From Bacteroidales bacterium (GTDB taxonomy: Bacteria; Bacteroidota; Bacteroidia; Bacteroidales; Bacteroidaceae), in assembly GCA_022784065.1 (NCBI GenBank), contig JALFUO010000060.1:1-46500 (forward strand): a DNA stretch of 46,500 nucleotides, written 5' to 3'. Made by a program: the position numbers and the translations under genes. The notes below the pieces were generated by a model. The model made no database searches, had not been told where the DNA came from, and saw nothing but the letters and a program-made list of their open reading frames with translations. Shown here in pieces: positions 8,614 through 16,727 of the stretch (position 1 is its first letter; the number at the start of each line of letters is the position of its first letter).

Positions 8614-8630
8614 AATTCTGTAAATAAAAC

Positions 8631-8653
8631 TGCCCCGCCGGCATGGCGGGGCA
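8631..8653 (-). terminator. Terminator hairpin between DJ-1 gene and recG
   Basis: A perfect 9-bp stem (TGCCCCGCC with GGCGGGGCA, loop GGCAT) is followed on the minus strand by GTTTTATTTA. It lies about 30 bp beyond the DJ-1 stop codon and about 18 bp upstream of the recG start. Confidence 0.75.
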
Positions 8654-8681
8654 ACCGTTGATTATATCGAGCCGGAAATCG

Positions 8682-9233
8682 TTACAACTTCTTATACTGC
8701 ATGGCGCGGCGTGCATCTTCTACCTTTTCTTTGCCCACGAGGCGGCGGGCTATGGTGAAGGCAAAGGCTTCGGCGGCGGCCGGGCCGCAGGCAGTGATTA
8801 CGTTCTCGTCTTCCACCACCATTTCGCCGGGCAAATGGTTTGCGCCGTGCAGGTGGGGCTCAAATCCGGGGTAGCACGTGGCCTCCTTGCCTTTCAAAAC
8901 GCCGGCTTCTCCGAGCACCATGGGGGCGGCGCAAATGGCGGCGAGCAGCGTGCCCTTGTGATTGTGCTGCACAAGCGCCTGGCGCAGCAGGTCGCAGTTG
9001 AGCAGGGTCTTTGCAGCGGGCATACCGCCGGGCAGCACCAATGCCTGGGCGCTTTCAACCACGTTCTTACGGAAAAGGCCGTCAACTTTAAGGGTTAAGC
9101 CGTGGCCGCCGACAACGACACGCTTGCCTGTAATGCTCAGCAACTTCACTTCGAGCCCGCAACGCTGCAAAATATCGTATGCAGCAATGGTTTCTATCTC
9201 TTCAAAACCATCTGCCAAAAACAAATATACCAT
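8682..9233 (-). CDS. DJ-1/PfpI family protein (ThiJ-like)
   Basis: The 183-residue product has the DJ-1/PfpI Rossmann-like fold signatures: ADGFEEIE at 8-15 with the conserved acidic residue, VLPGGMPAA around 67-74, and the nucleophile elbow AAICAAP with Cys101. Members act as small-molecule deglycase or redox-protection proteins, or chaperones; the exact substrate cannot be read from sequence. ATG 9233 is preferred over an upstream in-frame codon that would add 17 odd residues translated from an AT-rich spacer. It follows pdxJ by 47 bp on the same strand and ends at a terminator hairpin, so a pdxJ-DJ-1 transcript is plausible. Confidence 0.9.
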   Translation of the reverse strand: MVYLFLADGFEEIETIAAYDILQRCGLEVKLLSITGKRVVVGGHGLTLKVDGLFRKNVVESAQALVLPGGMPAAKTLLNCDLLRQALVQHNHKGTLLAAICAAPMVLGEAGVLKGKEATCYPGFEPHLHGANHLPGEMVVEDENVITACGPAAAEAFAFTIARRLVGKEKVEDARRAMQYKKL

Positions 9234-9258
9234 TGGTTGTAATTTAGTTGTAATTGAG

Positions 9259-9278
9259 TATATATATAATATTGTATG
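9259..9278. repeat. AT-rich motif copy M1
   Basis: The sequence TATATATATAATATTGTATG lies between the pdxJ stop codon and the DJ-1 start codon. It matches the motif at the rpe start (18039-18058) base for base. Here it is in the opposite orientation to the downstream gene. Confidence 0.6.
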
Positions 9279-9280
9279 CG

Positions 9281-10003
9281 TCAAAATTTATTCTTGATGC
9301 AGAGCAGGTATTGCCTAATGGTTTCTTCGATGCCGAGATAGAGGGCTTCTGAAATCAAGGCGTGGCCGATGCTCACCTCGTCGAGGCAGGGCAAAGCCTG
9401 ATGGAAGTATGCCAAATTCTGCAAACTCAAATCGTGGCCCGCATTCACGCCGAGACCAATCTGGCGGCTGTGCCCGGCTGTTTCGACAAACGGGCGCACG
9501 GCAGCCGCGCGGTCGGCGGCATAAGCGGCGGCATAAGGCTCTGTATAAAGTTCGATGCGGTCTGCCCCGGCCTGCTTGGCATAGTCTGCCATTTCGGGCA
9601 GGGCATCTATGAAGATGCTGGTGCGAATGCCGGCTTCGCGGAAACGCGCCGCCACGTCTGTAAGGAAGGAAAGGTTGGCTTTGGTGTCCCAGCCGTGGTT
9701 GGACGTGAGTTGCTCGGGACTATCGGGCACGAGCGTCACCTGCGTGGGCTTAACTTCCGTTACCAGCTGGCAAAACTCTTCCGACGGATAGCCTTCAATG
9801 TTGAACTCGGTGGAAAGGAGGGGCGCCAACGCCCTTACATCGGCACGCCTAATGTGCCGCTCGTCGGGACGGGGGTGAACCGTAATGCCCTGTGCGCCAA
9901 ACTTCTCGCAATCGAGCGCAAACTGCACCACGTTCGGCGTGTCGCCGCCGCGGGCGTTGCGCAGCGTGGCTACTTTGTTGATGTTGACGCTCAGTTTTGT
10001 CAT
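9281..10003 (-). CDS. pdxJ: PdxJ, pyridoxine 5'-phosphate synthase
   Basis: PdxJ condenses 1-deoxyxylulose 5-phosphate with 3-amino-2-oxopropyl phosphate to give pyridoxine 5'-phosphate, the last ring-forming step of DXP-dependent vitamin B6 synthesis. The 240-residue TIM-barrel protein shows family motifs in order: [17 protein letters not shown] at the N-terminus, [50 protein letters not shown], and [13 protein letters not shown] at the C-terminus. ATG 10003 gives the normal start MTKLSVN; an ATG at 10018 would add five residues. It lies downstream of mltG across a 464-bp gap holding a repeat array, and upstream of the DJ-1 gene. Confidence 0.97.
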   Translation of the reverse strand: MTKLSVNINKVATLRNARGGDTPNVVQFALDCEKFGAQGITVHPRPDERHIRRADVRALAPLLSTEFNIEGYPSEEFCQLVTEVKPTQVTLVPDSPEQLTSNHGWDTKANLSFLTDVAARFREAGIRTSIFIDALPEMADYAKQAGADRIELYTEPYAAAYAADRAAAVRPFVETAGHSRQIGLGVNAGHDLSLQNLAYFHQALPCLDEVSIGHALISEALYLGIEETIRQYLLCIKNKF

Positions 10004-10045
10004 TTTCTCAGCGGGCATTTAGTTAGGGCATTGGTTTATAATGTG

Positions 10046-10053
10046 CAAAATTA
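10046..10053 (-). promoter_or_regulatory. Possible -7 box of pdxJ
   Basis: The minus strand reads TAATTTTG, a match to the Bacteroidota TAnnTTTG box, 43 bp upstream of the pdxJ ATG. I see no TTTG at the expected -33 position, so support is weak. Confidence 0.35.
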
Positions 10054-10277
10054 GCAAAAATCCCCATATTCCTTATAGGACACTTAATAATTTAGCAATA
10101 TTTATGATTTCTCGCGGTGATAATGGGGCAGAACCACCGCCGAGCGCTCTCTGGCCGCACGTTAGCCGAGCCCCAATGCGTGCTTGCCCGGCGCGGGCCG
10201 CAAGATAATTTTTGCTTTCTTGCTGAAAGTTTTTCCTTGCTGCTTGAAAATTTTTCCCGTCTTAAAGGAATTTTTTA

Positions 10278-10355
10278 TTACAAAGTTTGTAACATGTATT
10301 AGAAAGTTTGTAACAAGCGTTACAAAGTTTGTAACGCATATTACAAAGTTTGTAA
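10278..10355. repeat. Four-copy 21-bp-period palindromic array
   Basis: Four copies of TTACAAAGTTTGTAA, one with a single change (TTAGAAAG), start at 10278, 10299, 10320 and 10341, exactly 21 bp apart, with 6-bp variable spacers. Each unit is itself nearly palindromic (TTACAAA and TTTGTAA). The two-helical-turn spacing would put all units on one DNA face. Iterons, an operator array or a repeat with no function are all possible. Confidence 0.85.
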
Positions 10356-10419
10356 CAAAAATTTCCTGCCTCATAGCAAAAAATATGTAGGGGATAGGAA
10401 AAAATATCTCGGGCTTAGT

Positions 10420-10453
10420 AAAAAATTTCCGCCTCGAAATTTCGGGGCGGAAA
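10420..10453 (-). terminator. Terminator of mltG
   Basis: On the minus strand TTTCCGCCCCGAAA pairs with TTTCGAGGCGGAAA (14 bp, one G-U), followed by a TTTTTTAC tract. It lies 15 bp beyond the mltG stop codon. Confidence 0.85.
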
Positions 10454-10467
10454 GCAGTGAATGCTAT

Positions 10468-11493
10468 TTATTTGATACCTCGGCTGTCGAGGGCGGCGGC
10501 GTAGCGGCGGGCGTTGGCGAGGTGTTCGGCGTAGGTGGCGGCAAAATTGTGGGTGCCGGAGAAGTCTTCTTTGGCACACATATATATATATGGGTGTCGG
10601 GCGTAGTTGAGCACGCTTTCTACGGAAGATTTTGAAGGGAGGCAAATGGGACCCGGCGGCAACCCTTCAACGTGATAGGTGTTATAGGGACTTTCCACGG
10701 CGAGATGCTCGTGGAGAATGCGGCGCAGGTCGAAACGGCGCAGGGCAAACTTAACGGTGGGATCGGCTTGGAGCTTCATGCCCTGACGCAGGCGATTGAT
10801 GTACATGCCTGCCACCATGGGTTTCTCTGCCTCGTTGGCCGTTTCCTGCTCCACGATGGAGGCGAGGGTGACAACCTCAGAAGGCGACAGACCTGCCTCG
10901 CGGGCTTTGAGGAGTCGCGCATCGGTCCAAAAGCGGCGGTAATTCTTCTTCATCTTCCGCAGCACGACAATCGGCTCTACAGTCCAGAAAACTTCATACG
11001 TGTCGGGGATAAAGAGGCAAGGCAGCGTGGAGGTGTCTACTTTGAACTCTTTCAGCTGGACCGTATCTCTGAAAAGAGCCATCCACGCGGCAGAGTCAGC
11101 TTGCAGGTTGGCGCCGAGCTTTGCCGCCAAGGCTTCCACGGTGCGCAGCGAGGCGGGAATGACGAGCCGCACGGGCGTTTGCTGTCCGGCGCGGAGGCGT
11201 CGGAAGATGCGGTAGATGCTCGTGCCGGGGTCTATGTCGTAGCGGCCGGGGTGCACATGCGCGCCATAGCGGCTTACTGTCATGAAACCGCGCAGCCCGA
11301 GCACGGAGAACGGTTCACCGATTTCATCCACCTTATAAAGCACGGAGTCGGGCGTATCGTCGGCATCAACAAAGAGCGAAACGGTCTGGCCCGTGCGGTT
11401 GGCGGAGATAAAGCCCAGCGACACGCCGCCCGCCAAAAGTGCGAGGCAGAGCGCGGCGAGGACAATCAGTTGTTTTTTCTTATTCAAGGTCAT
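10468..11493 (-). CDS. mltG: MltG, endolytic peptidoglycan transglycosylase (YceG)
   Basis: MltG cleaves nascent glycan strands at the inner membrane and so sets their length. The 341-residue protein has a short cytoplasmic Lys-rich start, one membrane helix (about residues 9-29, LIVLAALCLALLAGGVSLGF), a LysM-like/YceG N-domain, and the catalytic domain. Glu215 in ASIVEQETAN corresponds to the E. coli catalytic Glu218 region. The diagnostic YINRLRQGMKLQADPTV, YNTYHVEGLPPGPI and FSGTHNFAATYAEH motifs follow. ATG 11493 gives the expected start. It is divergent from the acyl-CoA ligase gene, with a minus-strand -7 box in between. Confidence 0.95.
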   Translation of the reverse strand: MTLNKKKQLIVLAALCLALLAGGVSLGFISANRTGQTVSLFVDADDTPDSVLYKVDEIGEPFSVLGLRGFMTVSRYGAHVHPGRYDIDPGTSIYRIFRRLRAGQQTPVRLVIPASLRTVEALAAKLGANLQADSAAWMALFRDTVQLKEFKVDTSTLPCLFIPDTYEVFWTVEPIVVLRKMKKNYRRFWTDARLLKAREAGLSPSEVVTLASIVEQETANEAEKPMVAGMYINRLRQGMKLQADPTVKFALRRFDLRRILHEHLAVESPYNTYHVEGLPPGPICLPSKSSVESVLNYARHPYIYMCAKEDFSGTHNFAATYAEHLANARRYAAALDSRGIK

Positions 11494-11534
11494 GTTTCAT
11501 ACGGCAAAGGGCGTGGTTGGCCACTTTTGCACCG

Positions 11535-11542
11535 CAAAAGTA
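11535..11542 (-). promoter_or_regulatory. -7 box of mltG
   Basis: The minus strand reads TACTTTTG, an exact TAnnTTTG match, 42 bp upstream of the mltG ATG. A TTTTC sequence lies near the -33 position. It is part of a divergent promoter region shared with the ligase gene. Confidence 0.6.
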
Positions 11543-11616
11543 CGCTTTTTTGCACGAAAATCGCTTTTGTGTGAATAAAACCCCGCTTTCAAGGCAGAAA
11601 ATCTATATTTTATTAC

Positions 11617-11624
11617 TACTTTTG
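11617..11624 (+). promoter_or_regulatory. -7 box of the acyl-CoA ligase gene
   Basis: TACTTTTG followed by CAC is an exact Bacteroidota -7 box. It predicts a transcript start near 11632. That argues for the start codon at 11680 rather than the in-frame ATG at 11641, which would leave almost no leader. No clear TTTG lies at -33. Confidence 0.6.
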
Positions 11625-11679
11625 CACAAAATCGCGCACAATGTGCGGCTTTTTTCGTTTATCTCATCCAAAACCTACG

Positions 11680-13353
11680 ATGAAACAATATCAAGACTTC
11701 GTCGGCATCATCGCGGAAAGCATCAAGCAGAATTGGGATCTCGATGCACTGACCGACTATCAGGGAGCAACGTTGCAGTATAAGGACGTAGCCCGCAAAA
11801 TCGAGAAACTCCACATTCTTTTTGAAAATGCAGGCGTGAAGCCCGGCGACAAAATCGCGCTCTGCGGGCGTAACAGCGCCTGCTGGGCCACGGCATTCCT
11901 CGGCGTGCTTACTTACGGCGCGGTGGCTGTGCCTATCCTCCACGAGTTTAAGGCGGCGCAGGTGCACAACATCGTGAACCATTCGGAGGCGAAACTGCTC
12001 TTCGTAGGCGACATGGTATGGCCGGAACTCAACGCCGACGAGATGCCCGCGCTCGAAGGCATCATCAACATTCCCGACTACTCGCTCCTCGTGAGCCGCA
12101 CCGTGCTCCTCACCGAAGCCCGCGAGCGACTCAACGAGTTCTTCGGCAAGAAATATCCGAAGTTCTTCCGCAAAGAGCATGTGAACTACACCGTCGCCGC
12201 CGGCGCGGACGACCTCGCGCTCATCAACTACACGAGCGGCACGACGAGCAACTCCAAGGGCGTCTTGATACCCTACCGCGCCCTGTGGTCGAACCTCGAA
12301 TTTGCCTTCGAAGTGCTCGGCACTCGAGTGCACCGTGGCGACAACGTGATTTCGATGCTGCCGCTGGCGCACATGTATGGCATGTCCTTCGAGTTCATAT
12401 TCGAGTTCATGCACGGTTGCCACGTGTTCTACCTCACTCGTATTCCCTCGCCCAAAATCGTACTTAAAGCCTTCGGCGAAATCAAGCCCACGATCATTAT
12501 CTCCGTGCCGCTCATCATTGAGAAGATTATCAAGAAAAACGTGCTGCCGAAATTGCAGACGCCCAGCATGAAAGTGCTGCTCAAACTGCCCATCATCAGC
12601 ACGAAAATCCGCGAGCGCATCCGCGAAAGCCTCGTGCAGGCCTTCGGCGGCAACTTCTACGAAATCATCGTGGGCGGCGCGGCGTTCAACAGCGAGGTGG
12701 AGAACCTTTTGCACAAAATCGGCTTCAACTACACCGTAGGCTACGGCGCCACAGAGTGCGCCCCGATTATCAGTTACGAGGACTGGCACAACTTTGCTCC
12801 CGGCTCGTGCGGAAAAGCCGCGCCGCGCATGGAAGTGCGTATCAACAGCGCAGACCCTGCAAACGTGCCGGGAGAAATCCTCGCACGGGGCATGAACACG
12901 ATGCTCGGATATTTCAAAAACCCGGAGGCAACGGCGCAGACGATCGACAAGGACGGCTGGTACCACACGGGCGACCTCGGCGTGATGGACGCAGAGGGCA
13001 ACATCTATATCCGCGGACGCATCAAGAATATGCTGCTCGGTGCATCGGGCCAAAACATCTACCCGGAGGAAATCGAGGATAAGCTCAACACGCTCCCCTA
13101 CGTGTCGGAATGTATCGTTATCCAGAAAAACGAGAAGCTCTACGCGCTCATCTATCCCGACTATGAAGAAGCCGAGAAGAACGGGCTGGACGAAAATGGC
13201 CTTAACGAAGCGATGGAGCAAAACCGCAAGGAACTCAACACAATGGTGGCAGCCTACGAGCAAATATCGGGTTTCAAACTCTACAAGGAGGAATTTGAGA
13301 AAACGCCCAAGCGCAGCATCAAACGCTTCCTTTACGAAAACGCCGAAATCTGA
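11680..13353 (+). CDS. Long-chain fatty acid-CoA ligase (AMP-forming synthetase)
   Basis: This adenylating enzyme probably activates fatty acids with ATP to acyl-AMP and then acyl-CoA. The 557-residue protein has the ANL-superfamily motifs: P-loop YTSGTTSNSKG at 184-194, VGGAAFNSEVENLL, YGATECAPIIS (A5), GWYHTGDLGVMD (A7), RGRIKNM (A8), and a C-terminal swinging domain with the late Lys in KTPKRSIKRF (A10). The sequence is of the FadD/FAA1-like type; the acyl chain cannot be told from sequence. ATG 11680 is chosen because a -7 box ends at 11624. lptB begins 40 bp after the stop codon on the same strand, so the two are probably co-transcribed. Confidence 0.9.
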   Translation: MKQYQDFVGIIAESIKQNWDLDALTDYQGATLQYKDVARKIEKLHILFENAGVKPGDKIALCGRNSACWATAFLGVLTYGAVAVPILHEFKAAQVHNIVNHSEAKLLFVGDMVWPELNADEMPALEGIINIPDYSLLVSRTVLLTEARERLNEFFGKKYPKFFRKEHVNYTVAAGADDLALINYTSGTTSNSKGVLIPYRALWSNLEFAFEVLGTRVHRGDNVISMLPLAHMYGMSFEFIFEFMHGCHVFYLTRIPSPKIVLKAFGEIKPTIIISVPLIIEKIIKKNVLPKLQTPSMKVLLKLPIISTKIRERIRESLVQAFGGNFYEIIVGGAAFNSEVENLLHKIGFNYTVGYGATECAPIISYEDWHNFAPGSCGKAAPRMEVRINSADPANVPGEILARGMNTMLGYFKNPEATAQTIDKDGWYHTGDLGVMDAEGNIYIRGRIKNMLLGASGQNIYPEEIEDKLNTLPYVSECIVIQKNEKLYALIYPDYEEAEKNGLDENGLNEAMEQNRKELNTMVAAYEQISGFKLYKEEFEKTPKRSIKRFLYENAEI

Positions 13354-13378
13354 TGTGGTATCTATTTTCCACCACACA

Positions 13379-13396
13379 TATATATAATATAGCATG
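13379..13396 (+). repeat. AT-rich start-codon motif copy M2
   Basis: TATATATAATATAGCATG ends with the lptB ATG. It differs from the rpe copy only in AGC for TGT before the ATG. Confidence 0.5.
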
Positions 13397-14191
13397 CAAC
13401 AACCACCAGCAAGCCCCGAAGTGCAGCAGATGGTGCTGCGCTCCGAAGGGTTGATAAAGAAATACGGCAAGCGCACCGTGGTAAACGGCGTCAGCTTCGA
13501 CGTAAAACAAGGAGAAATAGTGGGATTGCTCGGGCCGAACGGCGCGGGCAAGACCACTTCTTTTTATATGACCACGGGCCTCGTGGTGCCCAACGGCGGC
13601 CGCATCTTCCTCAACAATGAGGAGATTACAAAAGACCCCGTCTATATGCGCGCCAAAAAAGGCATCGGCTACCTCGCGCAGGAAGCCTCCGTGTTTCGCA
13701 AGATGAGCGTGGAAGACAACATCGCCTCCGTGCTCGAAATGACGGGCCGCCCCAAGGAATACCAGCGCGAGAAGCTCGAAAGCCTCATCGCCGAGTTCCG
13801 ACTGCAAAAGGTGCGCAAAAACCTCGGCGACCAGCTCTCAGGCGGCGAGCGCCGGCGCACAGAGATTGCCCGCTGCTTGGCCATCGACCCTAAGTTTATC
13901 ATGCTCGACGAACCCTTCGCCGGCGTAGACCCGATTGCCGTGGAAGACATCCAGTACATCGTCTGGAAACTCAAAGACCGCAACATCGGCATTCTCATCA
14001 CCGACCACAACGTGGAGGAAACGCTCTGCATCACCGACCGCGCCTACCTGCTCTTCGAGGGCCGCATTCTCTTTGAAGGCAAGCCCGAGGAACTGGCCGA
14101 GAACCAAGTGGTGCGCGACAAGTATCTCACGAATAGTTTCAAGCTGCGCAAGAAAGATTTCCAGCTCATCGGCCAGCAAAAGGGCATGTAA
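13394..14191 (+). CDS. lptB: LptB, LPS export ABC transporter ATPase
   Basis: LptB is the cytoplasmic ATPase that drives lipopolysaccharide from the inner membrane along the Lpt bridge. The 265-residue protein has Walker A GPNGAGKT at 47-54, signature LSGGE at 148-152, Walker B LDEPFAGVDP at 171-180, and an H-loop in ITDHNVEE. AGVDPIAVEDIQ and the AEFRLQKVR segment are typical of LptB rather than other ABC ATPases. ATG 13394 adds about 13 polar residues before the usual start; an internal ATG at 13430 (MVLRSEGL) is an alternative. It lies between the ligase and the S9 peptidase genes with short gaps. Confidence 0.95.
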   Translation: MQQPPASPEVQQMVLRSEGLIKKYGKRTVVNGVSFDVKQGEIVGLLGPNGAGKTTSFYMTTGLVVPNGGRIFLNNEEITKDPVYMRAKKGIGYLAQEASVFRKMSVEDNIASVLEMTGRPKEYQREKLESLIAEFRLQKVRKNLGDQLSGGERRRTEIARCLAIDPKFIMLDEPFAGVDPIAVEDIQYIVWKLKDRNIGILITDHNVEETLCITDRAYLLFEGRILFEGKPEELAENQVVRDKYLTNSFKLRKKDFQLIGQQKGM

Positions 14192-14242
14192 TGGATTTCT
14201 TCGCGCTAATTTGTATTTTCCCTTAAATCTATCATAAAAGAA

Positions 14243-16708
14243 ATGCTCTCCCCTATCCTCTTCGCCCTCGCCGCCGCTGCCACGCCCGACACCGTGGCGG
14301 TACAGACGGCCGTAGCCACAGAACCTTACGCGCTCCTCGCACCCTATCAAACCGAAGAGCGCAACTTCAACGGCAAGACCTTTGACCTCAAAGATGCGCT
14401 CGCCGACAACGAACGCCTTGCCACGGCCGACGTGCCCACACCCCTCACGCTCCGCAAAGGCGATGCCCTCGGCGGCGGCGACTACGCCGCGCTGCGCGTC
14501 ATCAAGTTCCGCCTCACCGCCGAACGCTTCACGAAAGTGAAACTCAACGTCAAGACGCTCGCCAACCACAAGGTCTTCGTGGACGGCACCGACCACACGG
14601 GCAAGGACATCCTGCTCACACCGGGCGAGAAGACCGTGACCATGCTGGCGCTGACGAAGAAGGAAGACAAGGACAGTTTCAACGTGAGCATCATCGGCGA
14701 GCACGCCTCCGCGCTGACCGTAAACGCGGAAGGCAAGCACCCTTATTCTATGGCGGATATGTCGCTCGGCGAAAACATATATTCTGTATCGCTCTCGCGA
14801 AAAGGCACTTACCTCATCACATCTTATTACAACACAAAGCCCGACGGGTCGGGCGTTTACCGCACCGTGCTCACCGAAACGAAGAGCGGCAGGGAACTGC
14901 GCCGCGTGGAGGGCGTGCCGACGTGGAAATGGCTGACCAATCGCGAGGCATTCTACTTCACGCGCAATGCCGCCAAGGGCAAGGAACTCGTGACCTACGA
15001 CCCCGCCACGGGGCGCGAGGAAATCATGGCGCAAGGCTTGCCCGACGGTTCTTACACGCTCTCGCCCAACGAGGACTACATCATCATTAACAAGAGCACC
15101 GACGGTGACAAGGACAAAACGCCCGACCTTAAAAAACTGCGGCAGCCCGACGACCGTATGCCCGGCTGGCGCAACCGCAACTCGCTCTACAAATACGACT
15201 TCAAGACGCACGCCCTGACGCGCCTCACCTTCGGCGAGCAGAGCGTATGGCTCAACGATATTTCCAGCGACGGACGCAGCCTTTTGCTCTCTTTCAACCG
15301 CTTCGACCCCACGAAAGCACCCTTCGACCGCAAGACTCTGGTGCGCATGGACGTTGCCACGGCAAAAGTTGACACGCTGCTCTGCGACACCACCTTTATC
15401 TCAAACGCCAAGTTCACGCCCGACGGCACAGCCTTGCTCATCTCCGCCTCGCCGGCGGCCTTCGGCGGCATCGGCGCGGAGGTGAAAGCGGGACAAACGC
15501 CACAAGCCTTCGACTATCGCCTCTTCCTCTACGACATCGCCGCGAAAAAGGCTACGCCGCTGCTGCCCGGCTTCGCGCCCTCGGTGGGCAGCTACCTCTG
15601 GGCAAAGGGCGACGGCAACATCTACTTCAAGGCCACCGACGGCTGCAACGAAAGCCTCTTCCGCCTCAATCCCAAGACGCTGCGCGTGGAGAAAATCCAG
15701 CTGCCCGTGAGCGTCGTGGAAAGTTTCTCCATTTCGAGCGACGAGCGCACGCCGCGCCTCGCGTTCAAGGGGCAGACGGGCGAGCGTGCCCGCGAGATGT
15801 TCCTCTGCACCCTCTCTTCCGCAACGCCTAAATGCACACGCATCGGCGAGGTAAACTTTGACCGTATCGCCGCAGAGGCAGCCATCGGCACGTGCCACGA
15901 CTGGGCGTTCAAATCATCACGCGGCGACAGCATCAACGGCTTCTACTTCCTGCCGCCCAACTTCGATGCCGCCAAGAAATATCCCTTGCTCGTCTACTAC
16001 TACGGCGGCTGCACGCCCACGGCCAAGCAGCTCGAATTTATCTACCCCTTGCAAGTCTTCGCCGCACAGGGCTACGTGGTATATGTCTGCGAGCCGAGCG
16101 GCTGCATCGGCTATGGGCAGGAGTTTGCCGCCCGTCACGTCGGCACGTGGGGCAAAGAGTCGGGCGACGACATCATAGAAGGCACGAAGGCCTTCCTTGC
16201 CGAGCACCCTTATGTTGATGCCAAGCGCGTGGGTTGTATGGGTGCGTCTTACGGCGGCTTCATGACGCAGTACCTGCAAACGCGCACCAATATCTTCGCA
16301 GCAGCCGTGTCGCACGCCGGCATCAGCAACATCGCCTCTTATTGGGGCGGCGGCTATTGGGGCTACTCTTACGGCGAGTGCGCCCAGTACGGCAGCTATC
16401 CTTGGAACAACCCCGACATGTATGTCAAGCAGTCGCCGCTCTTCAACGCCGACAAAATCCACACGCCCCTGCTCCTGCTCCACGGCACCGTGGACACCAA
16501 CGTGCCTACCACGGAGAGCCAGCAACTCTTCAACGCTTTGCGTATCCTCGGCCGTGAGGTTAGTTACGTTCAGGTAGACGGAGAGAACCACGTGATTGGT
16601 AACTTCAAGAAGCGTATGACGTGGCAAAGCGTCATCTTCGCCTGGTTTGCCAAATATCTGAAAGGCGAACCCGAATGGTGGAACGAGCTTTATCCCGAGA
16701 ACAAGTAA
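14243..16708 (+). CDS. Secreted S9 prolyl oligopeptidase family peptidase (DPP-IV-like)
   Basis: A serine peptidase probably exported to the periplasm to process oligopeptides. The 821-residue protein starts with a short hydrophobic segment (residues 1-13, MLSPILFALAAAA) that reads as a signal peptide. A long beta-propeller-like region with WD-like repeats follows (for example SLGENIYSVSLSRKG), then the alpha/beta hydrolase domain. The triad is Ser669 in GASYGGF, Asp751 in GTVDTNVP and His783 in GENHVIG. The motif order and length match S9B/S9C enzymes; the exact specificity is not readable. The lipoprotein gene starts 19 bp after its stop codon, suggesting one operon from the ligase onward. 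Confidence 0.9.
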   Translation: MLSPILFALAAAATPDTVAVQTAVATEPYALLAPYQTEERNFNGKTFDLKDALADNERLATADVPTPLTLRKGDALGGGDYAALRVIKFRLTAERFTKVKLNVKTLANHKVFVDGTDHTGKDILLTPGEKTVTMLALTKKEDKDSFNVSIIGEHASALTVNAEGKHPYSMADMSLGENIYSVSLSRKGTYLITSYYNTKPDGSGVYRTVLTETKSGRELRRVEGVPTWKWLTNREAFYFTRNAAKGKELVTYDPATGREEIMAQGLPDGSYTLSPNEDYIIINKSTDGDKDKTPDLKKLRQPDDRMPGWRNRNSLYKYDFKTHALTRLTFGEQSVWLNDISSDGRSLLLSFNRFDPTKAPFDRKTLVRMDVATAKVDTLLCDTTFISNAKFTPDGTALLISASPAAFGGIGAEVKAGQTPQAFDYRLFLYDIAAKKATPLLPGFAPSVGSYLWAKGDGNIYFKATDGCNESLFRLNPKTLRVEKIQLPVSVVESFSISSDERTPRLAFKGQTGERAREMFLCTLSSATPKCTRIGEVNFDRIAAEAAIGTCHDWAFKSSRGDSINGFYFLPPNFDAAKKYPLLVYYYGGCTPTAKQLEFIYPLQVFAAQGYVVYVCEPSGCIGYGQEFAARHVGTWGKESGDDIIEGTKAFLAEHPYVDAKRVGCMGASYGGFMTQYLQTRTNIFAAAVSHAGISNIASYWGGGYWGYSYGECAQYGSYPWNNPDMYVKQSPLFNADKIHTPLLLLHGTVDTNVPTTESQQLFNALRILGREVSYVQVDGENHVIGNFKKRMTWQSVIFAWFAKYLKGEPEWWNELYPENK

Positions 16709-16727
16709 ACCGCCCGCGCCGCCCGCT

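Larger units (their letters stand above)
10004..10467. other. Intergenic region mltG-pdxJ
   Basis: This 464-bp gap lies between two minus-strand genes and holds no believable CDS. Near mltG is a minus-strand terminator (10420-10453). In the middle is a four-copy 21-bp-period repeat array (10278-10355). Near pdxJ is a possible -7 box TAATTTTG on the minus strand (10046-10053). Short ORFs on both strands through the array give repeated VTNF or VTKF heptads and are artefacts of the repeat. Confidence 0.8.

Noticed and set aside
10278-10355. CRISPR array
   Set aside because: Units are 15 bp with 6-bp spacers, far too short, and no cas gene is near.
10162-10390. Short ORFs with repeated VTNF or VTKF heptads
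   Set aside because: They arise because 21 bp is 7 codons; the repeat array makes a heptad in every open frame on both strands.
14243-16708. Peptidase as a toxin or CRISPR-like defence gene
   Set aside because: The Ser-Asp-His triad and propeller layout match the ordinary S9 family.
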